Positions 17,769 to 27,195 of a DNA stretch of 64,000 bases are shown here, piece after piece. The first letter of the stretch is position 1; each line of letters opens with the position of its first letter. A model generated the notes under the pieces. That model saw only the letters and a program-made list of their open reading frames with translations, did no database searches and had not been told where the DNA came from. Origin of the DNA: Legionella beliardensis (GTDB taxonomy: Bacteria; Pseudomonadota; Gammaproteobacteria; Legionellales; Legionellaceae); contig NZ_UGNV01000006.1 of NCBI RefSeq assembly GCF_900452395.1, positions 1 through 64,000 on the forward strand. Direction: 5' to 3'. A program made the position numbers and the translations under genes.

Positions 17769-20198
17769 ATGCGTTCTTCCTTTAACTTTTTTGCCAAGCT
17801 ACCTGCTGATCCACCCTTACTTTTAATTTATTCAAAACTGTCTGCCCAAGAGTTATATTTAAAGTGTCGCCTGCTCGATAAGCAGCAATCATTTCTTGCG
17901 ACGCTTGCCTTATTAGAAAAGCAAGAGCAGGAGGCGGTGGTTTATCAACAACGATTACTCATGGATTTATTACAGTCGCAAACGCATCCGATAATGACCA
18001 CTATTGCTTTTTCGGCAGCCGCTCATCATCGTCTGTTAAATGCTTTATGGCTGCTTATGAAAAATCCTTTCTGGGAACTAGCAAGTAAACTGGCTGTCAT
18101 GCGTCTATTAGGTCAATTGAAAGGGCAAGAGCTTAAAGTAGCAGATGCCACTTTAGATGAGATTAAAGCCAAATTAAATAGCGAGCATTCCAGGGAAATT
18201 TGTCAAGGGTTTGAATTATTAACCCTCTTACTACCTGGCTTTATCGCAACTGACAAAGTAAGTGCGCTGCTGCCAACTGTGCAGGTGAAACTGACGAGTA
18301 ATGATGGGAGTGTACGAGTAGCAGCGCTCAACTGTTTAGCCCTTTTTATTCCGCGCTTATCAACCAGTGAAAGCAGTGCGTTGCTACCAGCCATTCGGTT
18401 AAAGTTAGACGATAATAATTGGTATGTAAGACAAGCAGCCCTCAATTGCTTAACTGTGCTTATCCCGCGTGTATCGCTTACTGAGGTCAGTAGGCTGCTG
18501 CCCGCTGTGCAGGGGAAATTGGTGGATAATTATGAGGATATACGAGAAGCAGCACTTAAGTGTTTAGCCGTGCTTATCCCACGCCTATCACCTAGGGAGG
18601 TCAATGCACTGCTATCAGCCATCCAGTTGAAGGTAACAGATCATTTTTGGGCTATACGACAAACGGCGCTCAAGTGTTTAGCTCTGCTTATACCTTGCTT
18701 GTTACCTAGTGAAATCAGTGCGCTGCTGCAAGCCGAGCAGCAAAAATTAACAGACAAGGAGTGGATGGTACGACAAATGGCACTCAATTGTTTAGCCATG
18801 CTTATTCCATACGTGTCATCCAGTGAGGTGAGTGCGCTACTGCCCGCCGTGCAGTTAAAATTAGCGGATAGTGGTTGGTGGTCTGTACGAAAGGCGGCGC
18901 TCGATTGCTTAGCCGTGCTTATTCCGTACGTGTCATCCAGTGAGGTGAGTGCGCTGCTGCCCGCCGTGCAATTAAAATTGTTGGATAATGACCGGATGAT
19001 GCAACACGCGGCGCTCAAATGTTTAGCCGTGCTTATCCCATGTCTGTCATCCAGGGAGGTCAATGCATTGTTGCCAGCTATCCAGCTAAAATTAACGGAT
19101 AATGAGTTGATTGTACGACAAGCGGCGCTCAAGTGCTTAACTGTGAATATCCCGCGCCTATCATCTAATGAAGTCAATGCATTGCTGCAAACCGTAAAGT
19201 TAAAATTGGCAGATAATGAATGGAATGTGCGGGAAGCAGCATTCAAGTGTTTAAGCCTCCTTATCTCCCAGGTCGCACCCAGTGAGGTGAGTGCGCTGTT
19301 GCTCGCCGTACAGTTAAAATTAGCAGATAATGATAGCTATATACTACAGACGCTTAAGTGTTTAACTCTCCTTATCCCTCGGGTGCCCCTCAGTGAGGTG
19401 AGTGCACTACTGCCAGTCGTGCAATTAAAATTGGCCAATATTGAGTGGGATGTAAGACAAGTGACGCTCAAGTGTTTAGCCATGCTTATTCCGTACGTGT
19501 CACCCAATGAGATGAGTACACTGCTGCCCACCGTGCAGTTGAAATTAGTGGACAACGATTGGAGGGTACGGCAAACGGCGCTTAAGTGTTTATCCACGCT
19601 TATTCCGTACGTATCACCCAATGAAGTCAGTACGTTGTTGCTCGCCGTGCAGTTGAATTTAGCGGATAATGTCTGGAATGTACGAAAAGCGGCACTCAAC
19701 TGTTTAGCCAGGCTTATTCCTCGCGTATCATCCATTGAGCTCAGTGCACTACTACCCGCCGTGCAGGTGAAATTGACAGATAATGAGTGGAATGTACGAC
19801 AAGCAGCGCTCAACTGTTTATCTGTCCTTATCCCCCGGGTGTCACCAAGGGAGGTAAGGCAATTGCTCTCAGTGCTTAAGGAAAGACTGACCGGTACTGA
19901 CAAAGAGGCTCAGGAAGTGGCTGGCTCGTGTTTAATTACCTTGGTTTCGAAACTCACATCTGCTGACCAAAATAAATTTATCAGGGAAGAAGGTGCGTCT
20001 TTAGTGCATACCCACCCTCAGTTATTTTATCAATTGGTTAACACGTTAATCAGTCAAGCTGAGAAAAAGGTCAAAGACTGGCTACTGTCTTTGCAACAGG
20101 TATCCGAAAGTGACTTGTTTTTACAAGCCTTTGTAAGCCATTACCAGCTATTGTTAAATGAACAATTACCTTCTAATGGCCTACAGCTTAACCTTTAA
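17769..20198 (+). CDS. F-box-like / HEAT-repeat protein 3 (candidate effector)
   Basis: An 809-residue protein, the longest of the family, with about 14 HEAT-like 38-residue units between the F-box-like N-terminus and the conserved C-terminal block. Residues 1-160 and the last 110 are almost identical to HEAT protein 2 while the central units differ, so the ends are conserved or converted and the array diversifies. This is the pattern expected if the array sets binding specificity. It is convergent with Sel1 gene B 81 bp away. The long minus-strand frames inside it are antisense shadows of the repeats. Confidence 0.8.
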   Translation: MRSSFNFFAKLPADPPLLLIYSKLSAQELYLKCRLLDKQQSFLATLALLEKQEQEAVVYQQRLLMDLLQSQTHPIMTTIAFSAAAHHRLLNALWLLMKNPFWELASKLAVMRLLGQLKGQELKVADATLDEIKAKLNSEHSREICQGFELLTLLLPGFIATDKVSALLPTVQVKLTSNDGSVRVAALNCLALFIPRLSTSESSALLPAIRLKLDDNNWYVRQAALNCLTVLIPRVSLTEVSRLLPAVQGKLVDNYEDIREAALKCLAVLIPRLSPREVNALLSAIQLKVTDHFWAIRQTALKCLALLIPCLLPSEISALLQAEQQKLTDKEWMVRQMALNCLAMLIPYVSSSEVSALLPAVQLKLADSGWWSVRKAALDCLAVLIPYVSSSEVSALLPAVQLKLLDNDRMMQHAALKCLAVLIPCLSSREVNALLPAIQLKLTDNELIVRQAALKCLTVNIPRLSSNEVNALLQTVKLKLADNEWNVREAAFKCLSLLISQVAPSEVSALLLAVQLKLADNDSYILQTLKCLTLLIPRVPLSEVSALLPVVQLKLANIEWDVRQVTLKCLAMLIPYVSPNEMSTLLPTVQLKLVDNDWRVRQTALKCLSTLIPYVSPNEVSTLLLAVQLNLADNVWNVRKAALNCLARLIPRVSSIELSALLPAVQVKLTDNEWNVRQAALNCLSVLIPRVSPREVRQLLSVLKERLTGTDKEAQEVAGSCLITLVSKLTSADQNKFIREEGASLVHTHPQLFYQLVNTLISQAEKKVKDWLLSLQQVSESDLFLQAFVSHYQLLLNEQLPSNGLQLNL

Positions 20199-20250
20199 GT
20201 TAAGTGCTTATTGAATTGGCGTTTAAATTTTCAAACTAAGCCTTGCAAAA

Positions 20251-20270
20251 ATTAGACGCTTAATCTTATA
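20251..20270 (+). repeat. Dispersed repeat between HEAT gene 3 and Sel1 gene B
   Basis: ATTAGACGCTTAATCTTATA, identical to the copy at 9601-9620, and likewise followed by GGGCCCTTTCTAAAAC. Confidence 0.75.
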
Positions 20271-20279
20271 GGGCCCTTT

Positions 20280-21845
20280 CTAAAACAAATTTAATTTAGG
20301 TAAAAAAAAGTTTTCCTGTTTATCAGCGTCCAAATTGGGTTGCACGAATGAAAAAAGGGTCATTTTAAGCTCTAAGGGTAAGCGGTTAAAGCCTGAGTTT
20401 GTTTCTTGTTTAGTGCCTTGGTTAAAAAAAGTAATCCGTGTATCAAGGGTTGTTTTTGCCTGAGCCATGAGTGATTTAAATTCGTCGGTTTGGTGCGCTT
20501 GCGTCAGTTGGCCGTCATTGAGAATGAAAGCAAGCGGATGGTTGGGATTGGTCTTTAGTTGTTTCAAGAAGGTCAGGCTTGTGCTTAGGGGTTCTTCTTT
20601 TAAACGATTAATAATCTCTGATTTACAATATTGACTTAATGCTGAAAGGGTCCTGGTAGTAAAAGATTGACCAACTACAAGGTCACGCCAGATGATTTCA
20701 AGAAGTTGTTTCGCTAGATTTTCATTGAAGGTCGTTTTTTTAAGATGATCTAGAGCGTAAGAATTTCCTTGGCGAGCGGCACATTCATACAAGCGAATGG
20801 CTTCGGGTAAATTCACAGGTCCGCCTTGACCATTTTGATGCATTGTTGCCCGATTCACCATAAAACCACTATGCTCGCCTAATTGTATGGCTTGCTCATA
20901 GAGCCGGATAGCCTCGGGATAATTTACAGGCCCGTCTTGACCGAATCGATATAGATTGGCGCGATTATTCATGGCATAACTATTGCCTAATTGTATGGCT
21001 TGCTCATAGAGGTAAATGGCTTCGGGTAAATTTACAGGCCCACCTTGGCCTTGCTCATGCATAAGGGCGCGACCATTCATGGCATTACTATTGCCTAATT
21101 GTATGGCTTGCTCATAGAGGCGAATGGCTTCGGATAAATTTACAGGCCCGCCTTGACCATTTTCATGCATAAGGGCGCGGTAATACATGGCCTCACTATT
21201 ACCTAATTGTATAGCTTGCTTATAGAGACGAATGGCTTCAGGAAGGTTCACGGGCCCACCTTGGCCTCGCTCATGCATAAAAGCGCGATTAGTCATGGCA
21301 CTACTATGGCCTAATTGTATGGCTTGCTCATAGAGGCGAATGGCTTCAGGATAGTTCACGGGCCCACCTTGGCCTCGCTCATGCATCAGGGCACGATTAA
21401 ACATGGCACTACTATTGCCTAATTGTATCGCTTGCTCATAGAGGCGAATGGCTTCGGGAAGATTTACTGGGCCGCCTCGGCCTAAATAGTGCATCACCGC
21501 TCGACCAAACATAGCCTCACTATGGCCTAATGGTATGGCCCGCTCATACAAGTAAATCGTCTTTTGATAATCTAGTGGATAACCTACCCCAAAATAATAC
21601 AAGCGTGCTTGCAGTACCAAAGCAAAGGAGTTGCCGTCTTTGATTTGCTGCTCACAGTCAGCACAGACCTTCGCAATCACCTGTTGTAATGCACTATCCG
21701 TTTCTAGCCGTTTTTTAAACGCGGGTAAATTAAGCTTATCTATTAATAATGGTAGTCGTCTCGTGTTTCCCGCTAATATTTCTTGAACAACTTCAGGGAT
21801 GAAGCGGTCTTCATTAATCAGCCTAGAGGATTCAATGTAAGTCAT
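20280..21845 (-). CDS. Sel1-repeat protein B with C-terminal F-box-like motif
   Basis: A protein of about 521 residues, paralogue of the protein at 9629. The N-terminal 110 and C-terminal 170 residues are nearly identical to that copy. Between them are seven full Sel1 units and one partial, against eight plus one in copy A. One unit is irregular (EHSGFMVNRATMHQNG, one residue longer). The C-terminus again carries an F-box-like FNRLPLELKMTLFSFVQPNL. The ATG at 21845 is preferred to the upstream TTG. Its upstream sequence matches that of copy A until an IS6 end cuts in at 21927. Confidence 0.82.
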   Translation of the reverse strand: MTYIESSRLINEDRFIPEVVQEILAGNTRRLPLLIDKLNLPAFKKRLETDSALQQVIAKVCADCEQQIKDGNSFALVLQARLYYFGVGYPLDYQKTIYLYERAIPLGHSEAMFGRAVMHYLGRGGPVNLPEAIRLYEQAIQLGNSSAMFNRALMHERGQGGPVNYPEAIRLYEQAIQLGHSSAMTNRAFMHERGQGGPVNLPEAIRLYKQAIQLGNSEAMYYRALMHENGQGGPVNLSEAIRLYEQAIQLGNSNAMNGRALMHEQGQGGPVNLPEAIYLYEQAIQLGNSYAMNNRANLYRFGQDGPVNYPEAIRLYEQAIQLGEHSGFMVNRATMHQNGQGGPVNLPEAIRLYECAARQGNSYALDHLKKTTFNENLAKQLLEIIWRDLVVGQSFTTRTLSALSQYCKSEIINRLKEEPLSTSLTFLKQLKTNPNHPLAFILNDGQLTQAHQTDEFKSLMAQAKTTLDTRITFFNQGTKQETNSGFNRLPLELKMTLFSFVQPNLDADKQENFFLPKLNLF

Positions 21846-21926
21846 GTATAGAGTGCTCAACAAAAAGGGGTGATTGTATAAAGACTACTAATTTTTGCAA
21901 CCTATTTCACTTATTAGTAGTCTTAC

Positions 21927-22232
21927 TGCCGCATTGCAAATACTATTAAAGATAAGGAAGGGGACTCTGTTGTAAGTAAGAAACAATTTAAAGAATCTTA
22001 ATTTTTGGCTAGATCTCAATTGTATAAACCAATTTGTTCATTACTTCGAATGGTATTTCCACCTTCCACTCATAGAATTGTTCTTTTTTGAACCTGAGTA
22101 TTATTTCAAAATCCTTAATAGTCGCGTATGCGGTTTTCATCGATTGAAAGCCTCTGACTGGATTAATAAGGGACTTATATTTTCCATGATCTGCCTCTAG
22201 TCGATTATTACGATACTTTATTTGCAAGTGTT
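21927..22232 (-). pseudogene. IS6-family C-terminal fragment truncating an F-box gene
   Basis: Terminal repeat GCCGCATTGCAAATAC at 21928, then minus-strand transposase tail and the segment QIKYRNNRLEADHGK..LINP..FQSMKTAYATIKDFEI. The rest of the element is missing. Its inner edge joins the 3' part of the F-box gene at 22218-22655. Confidence 0.75.
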
Positions 22233-22655
22233 GCAGTATGTAGCAAGGATATTTTCCTGGTTTTCTAAGCTATAAAGTAAAATATTCAATGTTACATCAG
22301 GTGATTTGTTGGCACTAGGACCCGGCATAGTTTTGATAATATTCTCATTACGAGCATCTTGGTATTGGAGATAATTTTTTTCAAAATCAATTTCTTTTAG
22401 AAAGGCCTCATTAGAAAAAACATCATTTAAGGCAATTGATAATTGAAATAATCTCACCACATCTTTTGGATTATCTAAATAAGAGGCAATCTGCTGTAAA
22501 ATCTCCGGTGGCAGCGTGGTAAAATCACGGGTTTGCAAGGCCTCTTCGCCCGCTAATCCATTATTTTGCAAAGCTTCTTCTCGTGAAAAAAAACTTCTAA
22601 GCACCGTAATAATTTGCGAAACCTTATCTTTTACTTGTTGATTTTTGTAAAACAT
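22218..22655 (-). CDS. F-box protein A, C-terminally truncated
   Basis: 145 residues. A genuine-looking F-box (LPPEILQQIASYLDNPKDVV...ALNDVFSNEAFL, about residues 48-85) binds SKP1 in eukaryotes, and secreted bacterial F-box proteins redirect host ubiquitin ligases. The first 128 residues match the F-box protein at 37644; after LLYSLEN the sequences part because an IS6 fragment supplies the last few codons. The start ATG follows GGGATTAATC. A run of eight A in this copy (seven in the other) keeps the N-terminal 35 residues in frame. It may make an F-box peptide lacking its effector domain. Confidence 0.75.
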   Translation of the reverse strand: MFYKNQQVKDKVSQIITVLRSFFSREEALQNNGLAGEEALQTRDFTTLPPEILQQIASYLDNPKDVVRLFQLSIALNDVFSNEAFLKEIDFEKNYLQYQDARNENIIKTMPGPSANKSPDVTLNILLYSLENQENILATYCNTCK

Positions 22656-22875
22656 ATGATTAATCCCAATAGTGTGTTACTAATCTTCATACAATTGAGG
22701 TAATTTTAGTCCATTTTTCTTATTCATGTTGAATACGATAAGTAATAAGTACTAATTAGTTTTGAGTTTCGAGGCTAAATAGCTTGAAAAATGAAGTTTG
22801 GGTGCTTTAATTACTAAGCAGTTGTTTTAATAATTTTGGAGCCAACTTCATAAAATCATCACTAAGGATAGGATA

Positions 22876-24072
22876 ATGAATTTAAAAAAAACAACGATTA
22901 TTTCTGTTTGCTTCTTTATGAATACGTCATGGTCTGCCCCTATAGCAGATGTGATTACCAATCCGCAAGCCTCAGCGGATAACACCGTGTTTAACTTTTC
23001 TTACTCAGTGACTTCGTTACAAAAATACTATCGGGTTTATCTTGACCTAGAGCACCGTGCAAGTAGTGGGTTTCCACAAGGCGGGCTTTACGCAAACTAC
23101 CTCATTGAAAATGACGTCTTGTATAAGTATGTAGGTCCTGGCTGGAATTGGAGTAAAGTCAAGTCACTTGGCAGTACAACAGGAACTAATAACAGCTGGG
23201 TTGTACCGAGAGCCGATGTTCTTGCTAATGCTAACCTTGCAGGGACCGTGGATTACCTCTATCAGGTAGAATCACCCTTAGGTATTTCTTCATACACTAA
23301 GTTAACATTAACTTATCCAGGAGCAGACGGTCAAAACTCTGATTTACCGCCACCCATAGCTTGTGCAAAATGTACAAGTCAAATCGCTCAGGGAGCTAAA
23401 TGGAATTATGTTATCTCTGAAACACCCAAATTTTCTGTTTTAGCTGATATTTATGATATCAGCGGTTTTAGTAGTGATGCTAAACTTGTTAATAAAATTC
23501 ATACCCAAGGCAGTAAAGCAATTTGTTATGTGAGTGCTGGCTCTTGGGAAGATTGGCGTCCAGATGCCAATCAATTTCCTGAGTCGGTTAAAGGGAGCTC
23601 CAATGGTTGGCCAGGCGAAAAATGGCTTGATATTCGACAAACTAAAATTCTCCTACCTATCATGCAGGCCCGTATTAACATGTGTAAAGAGAAAGGCTTT
23701 GATGCCATTGAATTTGATAATGTCGATGGCTATACCAATAAAACCGGTTTTCCTTTGAAAAGTGCTGAGCAAGCTTATTATAATGCCTCGTTAGCTAATA
23801 TGGCACATCAAGCAGGTCTTGCGGTCGGATTAAAAAACGACCTCAACCAAGTTGAGCAATTATTGCCTTATTTTGATTTTGCCATCAATGAGCAATGCTT
23901 TGAGTACAATGAGTGTGACGATTTAATGCCGTTTATTAATGCCAATAAAGCGGTGCTTAATGTTGAGTATAATTTAGCAACAAGCAAATTTTGCTCTAAG
24001 GCTAATGCGATGCGTTTCAGTGCTATAAAAAAAGACGGTAGCTTGAAAGAAAAAGTGACGTTCTGTAATTAA
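22876..24072 (+). CDS. Secreted GH114-like endo-alpha-1,4-polygalactosaminidase family protein
   Basis: A 398-residue exported protein. The signal peptide is residues 1-20 (SWSA cleavage). Residues 25-150 form a beta-rich N-terminal region, then a short linker with CAKC. Residues 170-398 match the GH114/TIM-barrel family (PF03537): ICYVSAGSWEDWRPD at 216-230, WPGEKWLDIR, GFDAIEFDNVDGY at 274-286 with likely catalytic or substrate-binding Glu279, Asp281 and Asp284, and VGLKND. The family degrades galactosamine-rich polysaccharide. The start at 22876 has AGGATA upstream. It is monocistronic, with a strong hairpin after the stop. Confidence 0.82.
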   Translation: MNLKKTTIISVCFFMNTSWSAPIADVITNPQASADNTVFNFSYSVTSLQKYYRVYLDLEHRASSGFPQGGLYANYLIENDVLYKYVGPGWNWSKVKSLGSTTGTNNSWVVPRADVLANANLAGTVDYLYQVESPLGISSYTKLTLTYPGADGQNSDLPPPIACAKCTSQIAQGAKWNYVISETPKFSVLADIYDISGFSSDAKLVNKIHTQGSKAICYVSAGSWEDWRPDANQFPESVKGSSNGWPGEKWLDIRQTKILLPIMQARINMCKEKGFDAIEFDNVDGYTNKTGFPLKSAEQAYYNASLANMAHQAGLAVGLKNDLNQVEQLLPYFDFAINEQCFEYNECDDLMPFINANKAVLNVEYNLATSKFCSKANAMRFSAIKKDGSLKEKVTFCN

Positions 24073-24081
24073 TCCTATTGA

Positions 24082-24117
24082 CTCAGCGCTAGGGCCTACT
24101 TAAGCCTTAGCGCTGAG
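24082..24117. terminator. Hairpin between convergent genes
   Basis: CTCAGCGCTAGGGC and GCCTTAGCGCTGAG pair over 13 of 14 positions with an 8-base loop. No strong T-run follows, so it may act as an mRNA 3' stabiliser as much as a terminator. Confidence 0.55.
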
Positions 24118-24317
24118 GTTAGGCTAGTCATGACTTAATCAGGGTAAAGTACAGGTAGTTGTAAAAACAGCCCTTGATAGGCATTAAAAAAATTTTGGTG
24201 GGCGTTATAATAAAGAGGGATAATTAATGATTAGACCCTAAAACTCTGAATAAAAGAGAATCCGCCAAAAAAATAAGTTGCTAGACAAGCCGTATTCTAT
24301 TATTAATTTTAACGCGA

Positions 24318-26036
24318 TTAAGGCTGACTGGGTACGATTACGGAGGATTTTAAAGCATCTAATAAATCACTTGTTCTTGTACTTGTTTTGCCCTCTCTCA
24401 TTACTGGATAACGTTGCTCAATTTTTTCAATCGCTTCATTAATAGTCATTGATTTAGATAGCGATATCAAATCGACTAAGGCGTTAATTTTTTCCTTTTT
24501 AGCTTTTTTATTAGGGTAGGGCCAGTGACTATTAACTTCTTTCTTAAGTTGATTTATTAGATCAACAATACGTTGTAGGTGTTGTTCACTAAATTGACTT
24601 TGAACATCAGAAAAATTATTGTTATGTTCTCGTTTTCTATCATACAAAAGCCCTGGCTGTGTGAATGACAAAATATAGTCAGTTATTTCGAGGGGTAGCT
24701 TAGCTAAGGCACAGGTTGACTGCTGACTTTGCTTAAAAAAGAGTTGTCTTACAGGATTCAGTAAACGTGCCTGTTGTATTATTTTATTAAGCTCATTACT
24801 TTGTTTACTCACATCATTATCGTTAAGGATTAAAGTCAGGGGGTGTCGAAAGTTAAATGTTAACTGCTTTAAAAAAGCAACACTTGTTTTTAACTCAGAA
24901 CCAGTTATTTTCTCAATTATAATAGGTTTGCAATATTTACTTAATGCTGCTAACGTCTTTTCAGAAAATGGCCTGCCTTCAATCAGCTCATCCCATACGA
25001 GGTCTACTAGTTTTTTAGCAACCTCTTCATTAATAGAGATATCATTTAAATTTCTCAACGCGTCGTTTGAGTTGCCTCGAATGGCCTGCTCATATAAATA
25101 TATCGCCTGAGCAAGATTAGGCTCGCCGTGTTGTCCAAGTTGATATATACAAGCAAGCATAAAAGCAGCACTAGTATTGCCTAAAGTTCTTGCTTTTTCA
25201 TAGAGTTCAATCGCTTTAGAAAAATCAACTGCGCTACCTTGGCCAGATTCATACATATAAGCCCGCACCAATAGTGCATTTGTATCACCTAAGTTAATGG
25301 CCATATCTAGTAATTCTATAGCTCGAGTAACATTAGTCCCTTCGCTTCGGTAAAGACATGCAAGAGGAAAAATAGCACTTGTATCGCCTAATACAATCGC
25401 TTTTTCATACAATTCAATTGCTTTAGATAAATCAACCTCGCCACCTTGGCCTCGTTGGTACATCTGCGCTCGATTCATCATGGCATATGTATCACCTAAC
25501 GCGATGGCCTTATCAAAGAACTCAATGGCTTTCTGAAAATCAACAGGGCCTCCATGGCCTAATTGATACATCGAGGCACGATTACTTAGTGCCGCTATAC
25601 TGCCTAACTCAATTGCTTTATCAAATAATTCAATTGCTTTAGAAAAGTTAACAGGGCTACCTTGACCACTTCGATACATTTGTGCACGATTATTTATGGC
25701 AAAAGCATGATTAGGGTTAATTTTAATGGCTTGTTCATAAGAGTCAGCTGCACTAAGTGGGCTAATTAAACAGCTCAAGTCATGCTGAGCTAGAAAACCT
25801 AATAAGGCTAGGGTATGTTCGTTATTGGCTAGAGTCTGACATTGTTGAATAATGTTATTAATAAGGGTGCTTAAAGCCTTGTTATGAGCGACTAGTTGTT
25901 TGAAAGGATAATTTATCTTACTTAACCTAAATGAGCTCGTATAATTGCCTTCTAATAATTGCTTTATGACCATGGCAAATAATTTCGCATGATTATTCAT
26001 TTCAAACGCACTAACCGTATCAGAAGCTGTTTTCAT
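24318..26036 (-). CDS. Sel1-repeat protein C with F-box-like motif and long C-terminal tail
   Basis: About 572 residues. It is distantly related to Sel1 proteins A and B in the same order: N-terminal helical region, about six Sel1 units (SKAIELxxKAIxLGDTxAxxxxAxMYxxGQGG), a conserved middle (LAALSKYCK, FLKQL..HPLTLILND), then an F-box-like LAKLPLEITDYILSFTQPGLL. Unlike them it has an extra tail of about 110 residues rich in Lys and Glu. The ATG at 26036 sits 8 bp after AGGA; the preceding GTG is less likely. It is less repetitive at the DNA level, so it is the older member. Confidence 0.8.
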   Translation of the reverse strand: MKTASDTVSAFEMNNHAKLFAMVIKQLLEGNYTSSFRLSKINYPFKQLVAHNKALSTLINNIIQQCQTLANNEHTLALLGFLAQHDLSCLISPLSAADSYEQAIKINPNHAFAINNRAQMYRSGQGSPVNFSKAIELFDKAIELGSIAALSNRASMYQLGHGGPVDFQKAIEFFDKAIALGDTYAMMNRAQMYQRGQGGEVDLSKAIELYEKAIVLGDTSAIFPLACLYRSEGTNVTRAIELLDMAINLGDTNALLVRAYMYESGQGSAVDFSKAIELYEKARTLGNTSAAFMLACIYQLGQHGEPNLAQAIYLYEQAIRGNSNDALRNLNDISINEEVAKKLVDLVWDELIEGRPFSEKTLAALSKYCKPIIIEKITGSELKTSVAFLKQLTFNFRHPLTLILNDNDVSKQSNELNKIIQQARLLNPVRQLFFKQSQQSTCALAKLPLEITDYILSFTQPGLLYDRKREHNNNFSDVQSQFSEQHLQRIVDLINQLKKEVNSHWPYPNKKAKKEKINALVDLISLSKSMTINEAIEKIEQRYPVMREGKTSTRTSDLLDALKSSVIVPSQP

Positions 26037-26151
26037 CACTTAAATCCTCGTACTCGCGTAAAGGCCATTAACCTTTCCCTCATTCTAGCCATAATTACGC
26101 TATTTAATTTGGTGGTGCCGAACCTAATGATAAACTGAGGTTTATCGCTAG

Positions 26152-26460
26152 TTAGCCAAACCTAAACGACGTATCATTGTCGCTTAATCCTTCATTAGAT
26201 GGTTTAATCATTTCTTTATTTTCCATAGTTAAGTCATCTAAATTAAAATCATTAGTAGAAGTAGGCTCCGGAGAAAAGAAAGATAAATTAGGTACGTATT
26301 TAGCCTTGGTATCGTTAGACTCTAATGGGTTATTATGGGGCTCTGTTTTAGCTAAAGTAGCCAAGAGGTCAATTACTTCACCCATAAATCTAATTAAAAA
26401 TGCAGCATAGTCTTGCTGGCTTCTCATTGCCTCTTCATCTCGCTCTTCTTTAGTAGACAT
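26152..26460 (-). CDS. Small acidic protein of unknown function
   Basis: 102 residues starting at MSTKEERDEEAMRSQQ. The ATG at 26460 is chosen because AAGG lies 8 bp upstream, better than the two in-frame ATGs before it. The N-terminal half is a predicted amphipathic helix; the second half is acidic and Asn/Ser-rich with a disordered look. No family is recognised. It lies 112 bp upstream of Sel1 gene C on the same strand and could share its transcript. Acidic tails of this type occur in Dot/Icm substrates, so a small effector or chaperone is possible. Confidence 0.55.
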   Translation of the reverse strand: MSTKEERDEEAMRSQQDYAAFLIRFMGEVIDLLATLAKTEPHNNPLESNDTKAKYVPNLSFFSPEPTSTNDFNLDDLTMENKEMIKPSNEGLSDNDTSFRFG

Positions 26461-26481
26461 AATCATAACCTTAAAGGACAA

Positions 26482-27195
26482 TTCATTTCGTGGTTATTAT
26501 ATAAATTTACAAATAGATTAAATTTTAAACAAATAATTTTTTGCTATTTCTTTACAAAAGTAATATGAGTGGCGAAGTAAGTAGACTTATGGTTTGTATA
26601 GCAAAAGACATGCATAAAACTTATGAGTAAGCCAGAGTAAGTGTATGTTAATAAAATTAGAATTTAAAATTTAACTATTGACTACAAAACGCCGCTTCAA
26701 CTTCAAGAGTGTAGCTAATTTGCAGCAATAGATAGTTACTAAATTAATTTAAGTTTCTGATATATAACAGTATTTTTTCCATACCAACGTTATAAGTTTA
26801 TTCTCTTTCTGTAGCATAATTAGGTAGAGCCACCTAACGCAGTGTAGGCATTATCGGGAATGATTATTGACATCAGTATCTACATTAAAATGGCGTTGAT
26901 GAGCATCCTTTCTCAGGAGCATGTGAAATGTAGTATTAAAAGTTAAATCATGGTTTTGTTATAAGGCTATTATTGAATAGGCTAATAAGTACTTAAATAT
27001 AAAAGTAAACAGTATTCTATCAATTAAAATAACGTGCTAGCATCAAATTGGAGTTGTGAATAATTGAGATAGTCTATAACCAAAAGCAAGAGAAACTTAA
27101 AGTTTCATGGCATCTACTTTGATTCAATTATTATATATGCTGAATCCCATTCTCATTCTTTCCTTAATCCCTATATTTTATGTAAGGAACAACTT
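26482..27195. other. Intergenic region without recognisable gene
   Basis: About 700 bp, AT-rich, with no open frame of note on either strand. The right end holds the leader of the next gene, with a possible TTGATT/TATATG promoter near 27119-27140 and GTAAGGAAC as ribosome-binding site. Confidence 0.5.

Noticed and set aside
17546-17797. 83-codon minus-strand frame
   Set aside because: It covers the terminator and promoter of HEAT gene 3 and overlaps its start; composition is Lys/Phe/Ile-rich noise.
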